A DNA stretch of 7,184 nt from an uncultured Oribacterium sp. (GTDB lineage: Bacteria > Bacillota > Clostridia > Lachnospirales > Lachnospiraceae): the NCBI GenBank assembly GCA_934279105.1, contig CAKQWR010000101.1, positions 1 through 7,184 of the forward strand, read 5' to 3'. This document shows, in pieces, positions 6,755-7,184 of the stretch (positions are counted from its first letter, which is position 1; every line of letters begins with the position of its first letter). The notes below the pieces were generated by a model that worked only from the letters and a program-made list of their open reading frames with translations, was not told the DNA's origin and ran no database searches. The position numbers and the translations under genes were made by a program.

Positions 6755-6760
6755 TATAAT
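6755..6760 (+). promoter_or_regulatory. Promoter -10 box for the lipoprotein gene
   Basis: A perfect TATAAT in AT-rich DNA 68 bases before the lipoprotein ATG, giving an expected start near 6767 and a leader of about 60 bases. No good -35 hexamer lies at 16-18 bases (the 17-base position, 6732-6737, reads TACTTA), and there is no extended -10 TG. A strong -10 with a poor -35 is typical of activator-dependent promoters, which fits control by the adjacent response regulator. Confidence 0.6.
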
Positions 6761-6775
6761 GTACTTGTGTGTGAA

Positions 6776-6800
6776 AGACAGCCACAGAGCGTGGCAGTCT
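6776..6800 (+). other. Hairpin in the lipoprotein mRNA leader
   Basis: AGAC-A-GCCAC (6776-6785) pairs with GTGGC-A-GTCT (6791-6800): nine base pairs with one A-A mismatch and the 5-base loop AGAGC. It lies within the predicted leader, ending 14 bases before GGAGG (6815-6819). There is no T-run, so it is not a terminator. It may stabilise the 5' end of an abundant transcript or be a protein-binding element. Confidence 0.5.
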
Positions 6801-6828
6801 AAATTATACAAAATGGAGGAAACCTATT

Positions 6829-7184
6829 ATGAAGAAGAGAATCTTAAGTGGCGTTCTCGCAGCAACCATGGTTGCATCCCTTGCAGCTTGTGGATCATCC
6901 AAGCCGGCAGAGACAACCGCAGCAGCTACCACTGCAGCAGCTACGGAGGCAGCAACCGAGGCAGCTGGTGAGGAGACAAAGGCAGCTGAAGAGGCAACCG
7001 AGGCAGCAGCTGATGGCGAGTACACTGTAAACGAGGCTGCAGCAGCTGATCCTGCCGTAACCCTGACCATGGCTGAGGTTAACCCGCTTGAGGGTACCAT
7101 CTGCGGACAGATGGATACCAAGTTCAAGGAGGCTGTTGAGGCGATCTCCGGTGGTTCCATCACCATCGACCTTCAGGCATCCGG
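6829..7184 (+). CDS. dctP: Lipoprotein solute-binding protein, probably TRAP-transporter DctP type, 3' end outside window
   Basis: Open to the window end, with 118 complete codons visible of a protein usually above 330 residues. ATG 6829 follows GGAGGA (6815-6820) by 8 bases. MKKR and a hydrophobic stretch lead to the lipobox LAAC with Cys21, so the mature protein should be lipid-anchored outside the membrane. Residues about 24-75 are a low-complexity Ala/Thr/Glu tether. The folded domain begins near residue 77 (VTLTMAEVNPLEGT) and continues with FKEAVEAISGGSITIDLQAS. A first beta strand, then a helix ending in SGGxIxI, matches the start of TRAP-type DctP proteins, which capture organic acids or sugar acids for a DctQM permease. 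Only this start is visible, so another extracellular solute-binding family is possible. Codon choice (GCA/GCT, GAG, AAG, ACC) is narrower than in its neighbours, suggesting high expression. Its position after a two-component operon suggests control by that system. Confidence 0.75.
   Translation, partial: MKKRILSGVLAATMVASLAACGSSKPAETTAAATTAAATEAATEAAGEETKAAEEATEAAADGEYTVNEAAAADPAVTLTMAEVNPLEGTICGQMDTKFKEAVEAISGGSITIDLQAS

Noticed and set aside
1..7184. CRISPR arrays, tRNA or rRNA genes, insertion sequences or attachment sites
   Set aside because: No regularly spaced repeats, cloverleaf pattern, rRNA-like stretch, transposase or integrase frame was seen on reading both strands.

Overview
The window looks like chromosome from an anaerobic Firmicute of the Clostridia, most likely a Lachnospiraceae relative. 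The reasons are the gene families present (a manganese-dependent family II pyrophosphatase, a translational GTPase fused to a YacP/Rae1-type nuclease, a YesM/YesN-like two-component pair and a lipoprotein with an Ala/Thr/Glu-rich tether), strong purine-rich Shine-Dalgarno sites, and fairly GC-rich coding sequence broken by AT-rich intergenic DNA. All real genes lie on the + strand. The taxonomy is inference from family content; no marker gene was compared.

Layout. 1-704 is the 3' part of ppaC, cut by the window edge. 705-894 holds a long near-perfect hairpin (736-785) and a second small stem with a T-run (795-820). 895-1419 is a shikimate-kinase-like P-loop kinase in which the usual shikimate-binding Arg is replaced by Leu. 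1420-1552 holds another hairpin (1420-1449) and no clear promoter. 1553-4189 is the centrepiece: an 878-residue fusion of a complete TetM/EF-G-like ribosomal GTPase to a C-terminal NYN nuclease domain of the YacP/Rae1 type, with the motifs of both halves intact. Its last codons overlap the start of a membrane sensor histidine kinase (4182-5720), which is followed after 33 bases by a receiver-AraC response regulator (5754-6578). A good intrinsic terminator (6605-6656) closes this cluster. An AT-rich 250-base intergenic region (6579-6828) carries the terminator, a candidate regulator-binding repeat pair, a -10 box with a poor -35 and a leader hairpin. It leads into a truncated lipoprotein gene (6829-7184) that resembles a TRAP-transporter solute-binding protein (DctP type).

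How the genes may work together. The histidine kinase and regulator form a complete two-component system. The simplest reading is that they control the downstream solute-binding protein and the transporter genes expected after it, because that promoter looks activator-dependent. The GTPase-nuclease fusion suggests one protein that binds the ribosome through its GTPase body and brings an A-site mRNA endonuclease with it. This is better read as a ribosome-rescue or stress factor than as a proven tetracycline-resistance determinant. Its 8-base overlap with the sensor kinase gene suggests coupled expression, but whether the two are linked in function is unknown.
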